A stretch of DNA of 6,211 nt. Origin: Bacillota bacterium (GTDB lineage Bacteria > Bacillota > Desulfitobacteriia > Desulfitobacteriales > Desulfitobacteriaceae). A program made the translations under genes and the position numbers. The stretch lies in contig JAEWCM010000026.1 of assembly GCA_023390635.1 (NCBI GenBank), forward strand, positions 1 to 6,211, read 5' to 3'. The notes under the pieces were generated by a model. It was not told the DNA's origin. It worked only from the letters and a program-made list of their open reading frames with translations, and made no database searches. This document shows positions 1 through 6,066 of this stretch, one piece after another; position 1 is the stretch's first letter, and every line of letters begins with the position of its first letter.

Positions 1-776
1 AACCAGAGAATGGCCACAACGCTTAAATTCATCACCAGAGTGATCAGGGGCAGCAGTAGAAAAGTCAGGTTCTGCGCCCGGATGCTTTCTTCCGTCAGCT
101 CGTCATTCACCTTGCTGAAACGCCCAAACTGGTTTTCCTCCAGGGTGAAGGATTTAATGGTTCTGATCCCCAGTAAATTCTCCCGCATCACCGTATTCAC
201 CCGGTCAATCGTTCCCTGCACTTGGGCAAACAGAGGACGGGATCTTTGCAGTACCCACAGAATGCTGCCAATGAGCACAGGAAGAATAACACAAAACAGT
301 AAGGCCAGCCGGGGACTGAGCATAAAGGCCATGACCATGCTGCCGAGACAAAAGGCAGGGGAACGGACCATGGTCCTCATCATCAGCATCGCCATATTCT
401 GCACCTGAGTTACATCATTAGTCAGGCGGGTAATCAGTGAAGGGGTTTTTAAAGCATCGATCTGAGCAAAGGAAAGGGCCTGAATCTTGTCGAACAAGCC
501 CTGCCGCATCCTCTCCCCCATCTTTAAAGCGGCAATCGAGCTTAAAATACCGCAGCCCGAACCGCCGATAAAGCCGAGGAAAGCAAAGGCCAGCATTTTC
601 AGGCCTGCCAGCCATACATAATGAAGGTCGCCGTTGGCGACCCCCACATCAATAATGTCGGCCATCAAAGCGGGCTGCTGCAAATCCATTACCACTTCCA
701 GGGCCATCAACAATGGAGCCAGTACTGCCAAAACCCCGGCTGGACCCTTGAGGTATGGAGCGATGAGCTTAACCAT
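1..776 (-). CDS. ABC exporter half-transporter, N-terminal membrane domain (partial, runs off the left edge)
   Basis: 258 codons are visible from the start; the 3' end lies outside the window. The product is the type IV ABC exporter membrane domain that normally precedes an ATP-binding domain (not visible here). Hydrophobic segments lie at about residues 12-30, 55-83, 138-158 and 158-176, and another begins near 238. Typical intracellular-loop signatures are present: MGERMRQGLFDKIQ (86-99), ITRLTNDVTQVQ (115-126) and NTVMRENLLGIRTIKSF (194-210). These resemble subunits of heterodimeric multidrug exporters, which export hydrophobic compounds or peptides, but the substrate cannot be told. The chosen ATG (774-776) has a purine-rich upstream GAGGAAGAGAAG and gives a standard family N-terminus. 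The gene begins 57 nt after the NifD-like stop with no terminator between, so co-transcription with that operon is plausible. A partner half-transporter would be expected just beyond the left edge. Confidence 0.9.
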   Translation of the reverse strand, partial: MVKLIAPYLKGPAGVLAVLAPLLMALEVVMDLQQPALMADIIDVGVANGDLHYVWLAGLKMLAFAFLGFIGGSGCGILSSIAALKMGERMRQGLFDKIQALSFAQIDALKTPSLITRLTNDVTQVQNMAMLMMRTMVRSPAFCLGSMVMAFMLSPRLALLFCVILPVLIGSILWVLQRSRPLFAQVQGTIDRVNTVMRENLLGIRTIKSFTLEENQFGRFSKVNDELTEESIRAQNLTFLLLPLITLVMNLSVVAILW

Positions 777-828
777 CAAACTTCTCTTCCTCTGTTTTAT
801 TCATCATCGGCATTAGTCCCTTCGCCAT
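769..828 (-). other. Possible 19-codon leader ORF overlapping the ABC transporter start
   Basis: An ATG at 826-828 opens a 19-codon frame ending in TAA at 769-771. It begins 5 nt after the NifD-like stop and overlaps the first 8 nt of the ABC transporter gene in another frame. The peptide is hydrophilic (MAKGLMPMMNKTEEEKFDG) with no recognised domain. Only a weak AGGG lies 3 nt upstream of the ATG. Its placement would allow ribosomes leaving the NifD-like gene to reload and pass to the transporter start, but it may equally be chance. It is not claimed as a real protein. Confidence 0.2.
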
Positions 829-833
829 AGGCC

Positions 834-2351
834 CTAGCCTTTCAGGTAGGAAAAGGCATCCTTTGTAAACCAGTCCGCCTTATAGGGGGACTTAATATTA
901 TGGACTAACCGATTCTGGAACGAAGGGTTTTCCAGAACAAATAACATCCGCTTTAACAAAGAAAACAATCCGCTGTAGCCGAAATAAACTTTATCGACAC
1001 TGAAAATCTGCATGGAAGCCACTCCCATTTTGGCCAGCCAGCCCTGTGTCCCGGCATGGGAAATAGCCAGGTCGGGCTTGTAGGTATGAATCTGGTTGGC
1101 CAGCTCAAACAGCTGATTGCTGATGGCCAGCGGCACGTCGGGCAGTTCTTCGGTCAAGGCACTGTAGACCTCCTCCGCATTGTTGTCATAATGGTAAGCC
1201 CGAACGGCAATCACGTCCAACCCCAGCTCCTTGAGCACCCGAGCCTCCTGACCAGCCCGCACCACGCCGCCACAGATCAGCACCCGCTTGCCCTGCAGCC
1301 CAGGCAGGAAAGGCTGGATGGCCTCATTGACCAGCTTTTCCTCGTAATCCGCCAACCGATTGGCCTCTTCCTCCAAACCGAAATGAGAGGCAATGGAAAC
1401 CAGCCATTCCCGGGTGGCCTTTACTCCGATTGGCATGCCCTGAATCACATAGGGAATCCCATAGGTCTCCTTAAGGTAAGCAAGAAGATAATCATCATGG
1501 ACGCTGCACATGCTCACATTAAGAGCAGCCCAGGACATTTGGCGGAACTCATCCAGGGAGCTGTATTCCGTATAGACCCGCACTTTAAGACCCAGAGCGC
1601 TCAGCAAACGGGTCAGCTCCTCTTCATCATCCGGCCCGATGGAGGTGGCATTAAACAAATTGACGGTCCGGCTTTTCTGGAAATTTTGCTTTTTAAGGGC
1701 CAGCTCATAGTTGGGGTCGCTTTCCTCCAGAGGAAGATAGTCTTTATACGGCAGAGGAGCAAAGGGAATCGTTTTAAGAAGGCTGTGGTAAAAGGAGTCA
1801 TAAGCGGTGGCTACCACTCTGGTCTTAAAGCCTGGGCAGTGAATAAGGGCAATATGGGCGGCTACGCTCTCCTGGGCCTGGTGCACCACCTCATCCACAT
1901 CATCACCAATAATATTGGGGGCACAGGTGGAGACAACAAAAATGATCTCCGGTCGGAACTCCCGGTCTGCATATTCCAGCGTTTCCAGCAGCTTTTTCTC
2001 TCCTCCCCCAATCACATCCGCCTCGCGCAGGTTTGTAGAAAGCCAGGCAAAAGGCTTGGGGGCCTTGCCCCGTTTTCCTTTTCCCTTGTTGGTTTGAGGG
2101 GTCAGACCGTGCAGCTGACTGCCGCAGCCCACCGGCCCATGCATCACAATCACCGCATTCTCCACCGTAGCAGCCATCATCAGAGATAAGCTCATCTGGC
2201 AGGCCCCGGCCTGCCAGAAGCTCCGGTTCTTCTGCAGCAGGCAGCCCGATTTGGCGCAATCCAGTAATTCTCCCCCGCAGCCGCTGAAACTGTCGCCAAT
2301 GGTCAGACGCTCATCCCGGACAGGCGGCGTTTTTTGTTCATAATAGCTCAT
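834..2351 (-). CDS. NifD-like nitrogenase component 1 family oxidoreductase, alpha-type subunit
   Basis: 505 aa, within the usual size of NifD/NifE-family proteins. Three P-cluster-type cysteines are visible: C51, C76 (in HGPVGC) and C143 (in STCAPNIIGDD). Their spacing of 25 and 67 is close to 26 and 66 in Azotobacter NifD. GGGEKKL (115-121) matches the FGGxKKL region. C282, followed 15 residues later by YGIP, aligns with NifD Cys275, the FeMo-co ligand. The cofactor His442 position is F450, and the Arg96, Gln191 and His195 positions align by hand to T84, V180 and Y184. Substrate chemistry should therefore differ from N2 fixation. A cysteine-rich N-terminal segment (C25, C32, C37) and a basic loop (89-99) are extra. 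AGGAGG lies 7 nt before the ATG and overlaps the stop of the NifK-like gene, so the two are surely co-translated and presumably form a heterotetramer in the cytoplasm. A NifEN-like scaffold role is the main alternative. The family is certain; the function is not. Confidence 0.9.
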   Translation of the reverse strand: MSYYEQKTPPVRDERLTIGDSFSGCGGELLDCAKSGCLLQKNRSFWQAGACQMSLSLMMAATVENAVIVMHGPVGCGSQLHGLTPQTNKGKGKRGKAPKPFAWLSTNLREADVIGGGEKKLLETLEYADREFRPEIIFVVSTCAPNIIGDDVDEVVHQAQESVAAHIALIHCPGFKTRVVATAYDSFYHSLLKTIPFAPLPYKDYLPLEESDPNYELALKKQNFQKSRTVNLFNATSIGPDDEEELTRLLSALGLKVRVYTEYSSLDEFRQMSWAALNVSMCSVHDDYLLAYLKETYGIPYVIQGMPIGVKATREWLVSIASHFGLEEEANRLADYEEKLVNEAIQPFLPGLQGKRVLICGGVVRAGQEARVLKELGLDVIAVRAYHYDNNAEEVYSALTEELPDVPLAISNQLFELANQIHTYKPDLAISHAGTQGWLAKMGVASMQIFSVDKVYFGYSGLFSLLKRMLFVLENPSFQNRLVHNIKSPYKADWFTKDAFSYLKG

Positions 2352-2363
2352 GCTGTTTCCTCC

Positions 2364-3698
2364 TTACTTCGGCGCCATCAGGACGTCAATCAGATCCTCA
2401 AAGAGATGGAGCCCACCTGCATATCCGGCATAGCCCCGATCCACAATGATTCGGTTATAGACGGGATAGCTGATGCTCAGCCAGCTGGCACCCTGTTTGG
2501 CGGCCAGTTCCTTTTCCAGGGTGCTGCCGAGAATGTAGAGAGGCTGATAAGCGTCGAAATACCGCTCTCCCGCTGGTCGGGCATGGTTCTTCGTCAAGGC
2601 TTTGCCAATCCTGCTCGTGTCTGTCTCAAACTGCACCCGGCCCGCAAGCTCCGTATTCCGGTATGCCTCGCTGAGAATCCCTTTCTGTTCGTCATTCAAA
2701 ACATCGGTGACAAACACATCGTTAGGAATCCAGCCCAGCTCCCGGGCCAGATAGGAGGCTACCGGAATGGCATAATTGGCGTTGGTGACTGTGGCCGCAT
2801 AAAACTTATACTCAGCGTCGGCAAAAGCATCCACCGCCCGCTCAAAATAGCCGTAATATTGGCGGTTCTCTTCCCCCACCACCTGCTCCGTGACTCTCCC
2901 GTCCAGCCCCAGCCTTTCCGTGATCTGGCGCAGGAAGCGGTCCGTCGCCTCTGGACCAATCGGTAGATCAGTGACCCAAGAGGGCGTGCCATGCTTTTCC
3001 TGAAAATGAGTCGCAAACTCCGTCCCCCACACCTGAGAGAAGACAATATTTAAAGCGGCTGCCGGCGCACTTTTCAGGTTTTCCAGAGTCTGGTCGGGGG
3101 TAAAAAAGGTATTGACAGATAAGCCGAGCCGCTCCAGAATCCTCTTAATTTCCCCTAAATCACCTCGGAAAAAGGGGTCATAGCTAGGTATAATGCCGAA
3201 AAGATTGACCAGCTTAGGATTTTTTTCTTTAATCACGGGAAGATAGTGGTTGAATATTCCCTCCAGGGTAATCTCATAGCCGGCATAAGCATCCCCCTGA
3301 AAGCTGGGAGTGCTGATGGCCAGAATAGGCTTTCCCTCCCCTGCAAAATCGCTCACCACCCCTTGCACATCATCACCGATCATCTCCGTCATGCAGCCTG
3401 TGGCCACCACAAACAGATCGGCGTCAATCAGTTCAAAGGCAGAGGTGATTTCTTCCCTCAGCCGATCCACCCCGCCGAACACGATCTCCGTTTCTGTAAT
3501 TCCGCTGCTCGGAGCACTGGGACCGCTGCAGTAGCTGGATCCGCAGTAGCCCGACCCGAAGGCGGTCGCCCCGCTTAGGTTTCCGCCGCAGCCGAGGGCT
3601 GTATGAATAATAGGCACCACCCGGGGCAGGGCACTGAGGGTGGCCAGAGCCCCTCCCAGAGCGCAGGAGGTGCGGGGTCTTTCAATAAAATTTGACAT
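2364..3698 (-). CDS. NifK-like nitrogenase component 1 family oxidoreductase, beta-type subunit
   Basis: 444 aa, shorter at the N-terminus than typical NifK. C12, C37 and C102 (in ATGCMTEMIGDD) match the NifK P-cluster ligands; C12 to C37 is 25 residues, the same as Cys70 to Cys95 of Azotobacter NifK. TETEIVFGG (68-76) matches the TED..VFGG motif after C57, and STPSFQG (129-135) matches the NifK TPSFxGS segment with D136 where Ser188 would be. C52 and C57 form an additional CX4C pair. The start is set by GGAGGG (3704-3709), 5 nt before the ATG at 3696-3698. An in-frame upstream extension to 3968 would overlap cysteine synthase and is not credible. The gene lies 13 nt after the cysteine synthase stop and 12 nt before the NifD-like gene. 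It is expected to pair with the NifD-like subunit and to be reduced by a NifH-type ATPase not encoded here. A NifN-like scaffold role cannot be excluded. Confidence 0.9.
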   Translation of the reverse strand: MSNFIERPRTSCALGGALATLSALPRVVPIIHTALGCGGNLSGATAFGSGYCGSSYCSGPSAPSSGITETEIVFGGVDRLREEITSAFELIDADLFVVATGCMTEMIGDDVQGVVSDFAGEGKPILAISTPSFQGDAYAGYEITLEGIFNHYLPVIKEKNPKLVNLFGIIPSYDPFFRGDLGEIKRILERLGLSVNTFFTPDQTLENLKSAPAAALNIVFSQVWGTEFATHFQEKHGTPSWVTDLPIGPEATDRFLRQITERLGLDGRVTEQVVGEENRQYYGYFERAVDAFADAEYKFYAATVTNANYAIPVASYLARELGWIPNDVFVTDVLNDEQKGILSEAYRNTELAGRVQFETDTSRIGKALTKNHARPAGERYFDAYQPLYILGSTLEKELAAKQGASWLSISYPVYNRIIVDRGYAGYAGGLHLFEDLIDVLMAPK

Positions 3699-3711
3699 AG
3701 TATCCCTCCGG

Positions 3712-4656
3712 TTATAAGGATGTTTCGTATTGATAGAGGATGGTGGACAGATAGCGCTCGCCCGTATCGGGCAGCAGGGCGACAATGGTCTTGCCCTGAT
3801 TCTCACTGCGTCTGGCAATTTGCGCCGCAGCGAAGGCCGCCGCTCCCGAAGAGATACCGACCAGCAGCCCTTCTTCCCGTCCCAGGAGCCGGGAAGTGTC
3901 GATAGCTTCATCGTTGTGCACCCTGAAAATTTCGTCCACAATGCCGGGATTAAACACCTTGGGCACAAAACCGGCTCCGATCCCCTGGATCTTATGCGGC
4001 CCTGACTGGCCCCCTGATAAAACGGGAGAATCGAAGGGCTCTACGGCCACAATCCCGACAGAGGGGTTTTTCTCCTTCAGAGCTTCCCCTACACCCGTCA
4101 CCGTGCCCCCCGTACCCACACCGCCGACGAAAATGTCAATCTCCCCTTCCGTATCCCGCCATATCTCCTCTGCCGTGGTCTTCTTATGAATGGCCGGGTT
4201 AGCCGGATTCTCAAACTGCTGCAAAATAATGCTGTCTTTAATCTGGGCGTTCAGCTCCTGCGCTTTCAGAATGGCTCCCTTCATGCCCTGGCTGCCGGGA
4301 GTGAGGACTACCGTAGCACCCAAAGCTTTGACCAAAGTCCTCCGCTCCACGCTCATGGTATCGGGCATGGTTAGAATCAATTTGTATCCTTTGGTGGCTG
4401 CCACAAGGGCCAGCCCCACTCCCGTGTTGCCGCTGGTCGGCTCAATCAGGGTTGCTCCCGGCTTAAGAACCCCTTTTTCCTCCCCGTCTTCAATCATGGC
4501 CAAAGCGATTCTGTCTTTGACGCTGCCTGCCGGATTAAAATATTCCAGCTTGAAATAAAGGGACGCAGGAATTTGCTCCTTCTCGATATAGCGATTGGGT
4601 TTAAGCAACGGCGTATTGCCGATCAGCTCGGTAAGACTTTGCGCTGACTTTGTCAT
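3712..4656 (-). CDS. cysK: Cysteine synthase (O-acetylserine sulfhydrylase)
   Basis: 314 aa, the family's usual length. A cytoplasmic PLP enzyme of fold type II that makes L-cysteine from O-acetylserine and sulfide. Visible motifs are LTELIGNTPLL (8-18); the PLP lysine K47 in NPAGSVKDRIA (41-51); the substrate loop PTSGNTG (73-79); the phosphate-binding GVGTGGT (179-185); HKIQGIGAGFVP (221-232), typical of CysK; and GISSGAA (267-273) with S270 near the PLP pyridine nitrogen. The start is fixed by GGAGG (4664-4668), 7 nt before the ATG at 4654-4656. The longer in-frame start at 4734 lacks a ribosome binding site. It is the first gene of a tight operon with the two nitrogenase-like subunits, which suggests its sulfide may come from them. 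An alternative within the family is a broader beta-substituted alanine synthase; the motifs favour CysK. Confidence 0.95.
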   Translation of the reverse strand: MTKSAQSLTELIGNTPLLKPNRYIEKEQIPASLYFKLEYFNPAGSVKDRIALAMIEDGEEKGVLKPGATLIEPTSGNTGVGLALVAATKGYKLILTMPDTMSVERRTLVKALGATVVLTPGSQGMKGAILKAQELNAQIKDSIILQQFENPANPAIHKKTTAEEIWRDTEGEIDIFVGGVGTGGTVTGVGEALKEKNPSVGIVAVEPFDSPVLSGGQSGPHKIQGIGAGFVPKVFNPGIVDEIFRVHNDEAIDTSRLLGREEGLLVGISSGAAAFAAAQIARRSENQGKTIVALLPDTGERYLSTILYQYETSL

Positions 4657-4661
4657 AGATT

Positions 4662-4669
4662 CTCCTCCC
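4662..4669 (-). promoter_or_regulatory. Ribosome binding site deciding the cysK start
   Basis: On the minus strand this reads GGGAGGAG, with the GGAGG core 7 nt from the ATG at 4654-4656. It selects this ATG over the in-frame ATG at 4732-4734, which has no purine-rich site at a suitable distance. Confidence 0.85.
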
Positions 4670-4757
4670 ATTTCCCGATTTATTGCCTGGTTCACACCGC
4701 ACCGGCACTCCCTGAGCAATCGTTGCCCATTCATGTCCAGCCATAAGTCGTAAGTAC

Positions 4758-4811
4758 AAAAAAGCCAAACCTTAAAAGATCCTTTGAGGGCATCTTTTTA
4801 AGGTTTGGCTT
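4758..4811 (-). terminator. Intrinsic terminator between clpP and cysK
   Basis: A near-perfect hairpin: the arms 4762-4780 and 4792-4811 pair over about 19 bp with one bulged base, around an 11-nt loop (4781-4791). On the minus strand the stem is followed by a run of six T (A at 4758-4763), so it acts on minus-strand transcription. The plus-strand flank has no T tract. It lies about 95 nt after the clpP stop and about 100 nt before the cysK ATG. Because a good promoter sits between clpP and this hairpin, it could also act inside the cysK leader. Confidence 0.9.
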
Positions 4812-4868
4812 CCAATTTGCTTGGTGAACCCATAGACCTATTAAAATAATATGTTTAGTATACTTTAA

Positions 4869-4897
4869 AAAATACCTGGATTCTCATCAATTGTCAA
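4869..4897 (-). promoter_or_regulatory. Candidate sigma-A promoter for the cysK-nif-like operon
   Basis: On the minus strand a perfect -35 TTGACA (4892-4897) is followed after exactly 17 nt by TATTTT (4869-4874), a 4 of 6 match to the -10 consensus. It begins 10 nt after the clpP stop and points toward cysK. The predicted start near 4862 would give a leader of about 205 nt containing the intrinsic terminator. I saw no comparable promoter in the 100 nt between that terminator and cysK. Confidence 0.6.
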
Positions 4898-4906
4898 GAG
4901 AAATAT

Positions 4907-5500
4907 TTACTTGCGACAGGATAAGATCTCATCGATTAATCCATAATCTTTCGCCTGCTCTGCCGTCATATAATAATCTCTCTCCATGTCTGTTTCAATC
5001 TTTTCGACCGGCTGACCGGTGAGACTGCTATATACCTGGTGTAACTTTGTCTTCGTTTTCTCCAGCCACTCACTATGAATTTTGATATCTGTGGCTTGCC
5101 CCTGAAGTCCTCCCGATATGGATGGCTGATGAATCAGTACTTCACTGTTTTCCAGGGCAAAGCGCTTGCCTTTGGCCCCTGAAGCCAGCAGTAATGAGGC
5201 TGCGCTTCCCGATTGGCCTACACTGATTGTGGAAACATCGCATTTGATATAATTCATTGTATCCATAATGGCAAATCCATCTGTCACTGACCCGCCGGGG
5301 CTGTTGATGTATAAATGAATATCCTTCTCACTGTCGGCCGATTCGAGAAAAAGCATCTGCGCGATAATCAGGCTTGCCAATTCATTCGTTACCGTGCCGT
5401 TAAGCATGATGATCCTGTCACTCAGCAGCCTGGAAAAGATATCATAAGAACGTTCTCCCCGGGATGTCTGTTCAACGACCATAGGTATAAGACTGCTCAT
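4907..5500 (-). CDS. clpP: ATP-dependent Clp protease proteolytic subunit, probable ClpP paralogue
   Basis: 197 aa, full length for ClpP, the serine peptidase that forms tetradecameric barrels and degrades proteins fed by Clp ATPases such as ClpX or ClpC. The triad is intact: S99 (in GQSGS), H124 (in EVLIHQP) and D175 (in MERDYYMTAEQAKDYGLID). INSPGGSVTDG (65-75) is the typical oxyanion-side strand and GAKGKRFALENSE (108-120) is well conserved. The usual GMAASMG around the nucleophile reads GQSGSAA here, which points to a secondary paralogue. Housekeeping clpP in Firmicutes normally sits with tig and clpX; no clpX, tig or lon is near. The ATG at 5498-5500 has GGGAGG 5 nt upstream. It follows the AraC-type gene by 20 nt, probably in one transcript, and is followed by the terminator at 4758-4811. 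Confidence 0.93.
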   Translation of the reverse strand: MSSLIPMVVEQTSRGERSYDIFSRLLSDRIIMLNGTVTNELASLIIAQMLFLESADSEKDIHLYINSPGGSVTDGFAIMDTMNYIKCDVSTISVGQSGSAASLLLASGAKGKRFALENSEVLIHQPSISGGLQGQATDIKIHSEWLEKTKTKLHQVYSSLTGQPVEKIETDMERDYYMTAEQAKDYGLIDEILSCRK

Positions 5501-5520
5501 ATTAACCTCCCATCCGCTGT

Positions 5521-5910
5521 TTACGCGGCCATATTCATGATCTCACCGGCGTATGTATTCCTATTGATAATGCTATATTTGCTGCTGACATGCGTCTTCC
5601 GGTATTTTCCCGGCGTCAGCCCGTAAATTTTCCTGAAAGCTCTTGAAAACGATTCCTGGGAGCTGTATTGATACCTTAGGGCGATCTCAATGATGGGCTG
5701 ATCGGTCTGGATCAGTTCTTCTGCTGCCTTTTCCATCCGCCGCTTGCTGATATATTTGGTGACCGGGTCACCTACTATTTGATGAAATAACCTGTGGTAA
5801 TAATATTTTGACAGATTAGCTTTTTGGGCAAGATCGTCAAGACTGATCTTATCATCCAGATTTTTTTCAATATACTTGAGGGAATCCTTCACCTTTAAGC
5901 GGTAATCCAT
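5521..5910 (-). CDS. Short AraC-family transcriptional regulator
   Basis: 129 aa, consisting almost entirely of the AraC-type DNA-binding domain. The first helix-turn-helix is around residues 22-54 (ISLDDLAQKANLSKYYYHRL, 22-41) and the second around 72-104, ending in the family signature AFRKIYGLTPGKYRK (91-105). After it come only about 25 residues with no recognisable effector domain, so it resembles MarA/SoxS-size stand-alone regulators, or a regulator that lost a C-terminal GyrI-like ligand domain. The start at 5908-5910 is fixed by AGGAGG (5917-5922), 6 nt upstream. A longer in-frame start at 5940 would place that Shine-Dalgarno inside the gene. It is transcribed ahead of clpP and probably controls this unit; the signal it senses is unknown. 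Confidence 0.9.
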   Translation of the reverse strand: MDYRLKVKDSLKYIEKNLDDKISLDDLAQKANLSKYYYHRLFHQIVGDPVTKYISKRRMEKAAEELIQTDQPIIEIALRYQYSSQESFSRAFRKIYGLTPGKYRKTHVSSKYSIINRNTYAGEIMNMAA

Positions 5911-5916
5911 AAATAT

Positions 5917-5922
5917 CCTCCT
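5917..5922 (-). promoter_or_regulatory. Ribosome binding site deciding the AraC-type regulator start
   Basis: On the minus strand a perfect AGGAGG lies 6 nt before the ATG at 5908-5910, making that ATG the start rather than the upstream in-frame ATG ending at 5940. Confidence 0.85.
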
Positions 5923-5949
5923 TTCAATTAATCTTTTCAATTTAAGATA

Positions 5950-5963
5950 GGTTAATTATAACC
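5950..5963 (-). promoter_or_regulatory. Candidate -10 box of the AraC-clpP unit inside a palindrome
   Basis: On the minus strand a perfect TATAAT occupies 5955-5960, about 45 nt upstream of the AraC-type start codon. It is embedded in GGTTATAATTAACC (5950-5963), whose outer 5 bp on each side are inverted repeats. The -35 position at 17-nt spacing reads AAGAAT, far from consensus, as in activator-dependent promoters. Three TTGAT repeats (plus strand, starting at 5964, 5975 and 5982) sit over that region. Regulator binding is inferred only. Confidence 0.4.
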
Positions 5964-6020
5964 TTGATCAGAAATTGATTCTTGATAATCTTTGCTTAAA
6001 TATAAATCTTAATTTGCTTT

Positions 6021-6065
6021 TTAAAAAAGGAAGAGCCTCCAGCGGATATTAACCGCTGGAGGCTC
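6021..6065 (-). terminator. Intrinsic terminator of the tRNA-Ser transcript
   Basis: A perfect 13-bp stem (GAGCCTCCAGCGG at 6033-6045 with its complement at 6053-6065) closes a 7-nt loop. On the minus strand it is followed by TTCCTTTTTT. It begins 1 nt after the encoded CCA end of the tRNA and isolates it from the AraC-clpP unit. Confidence 0.95.
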
Positions 6066-6066
6066 A

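Noticed and set aside
10..408. A plus-strand frame of 132 codons, and the minus-strand frame at 418-615
   Set aside because: Both are out-of-frame shadows of the ABC transporter gene, which reads uninterrupted on the minus strand from 776 to the window edge.
1056..2189. A 377-codon open frame on the plus strand
   Set aside because: It is antisense to the NifD-like gene, has no recognisable domain or ribosome binding site, and is explained by codon bias of the true gene.
2334..2966. A 210-codon open frame on the plus strand
   Set aside because: It is antisense to the NifK-like gene, and its product has no family features.
3699..3968. N-terminal extension of the NifK-like protein
   Set aside because: It would overlap the cysteine synthase C-terminus, and a strong GGAGGG site marks the ATG at 3696-3698.
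4657..4734. A 26-residue N-terminal extension of cysteine synthase, or a separate 47-codon frame starting near 4744
   Set aside because: Neither has a ribosome binding site, while GGAGG sits 7 nt before the ATG at 4654-4656, and CysK proteins do not have this extension.
4657..4862. S-box, T-box or CymR-type control of cysK
   Set aside because: I found no T-box consensus, no S-box core and no convincing CymR motif in the leader; only the hairpin terminator is clear.
5911..5940. A 10-residue longer start for the AraC-type regulator
   Set aside because: It would bury the perfect AGGAGG site inside the coding region, and that start has no site of its own.
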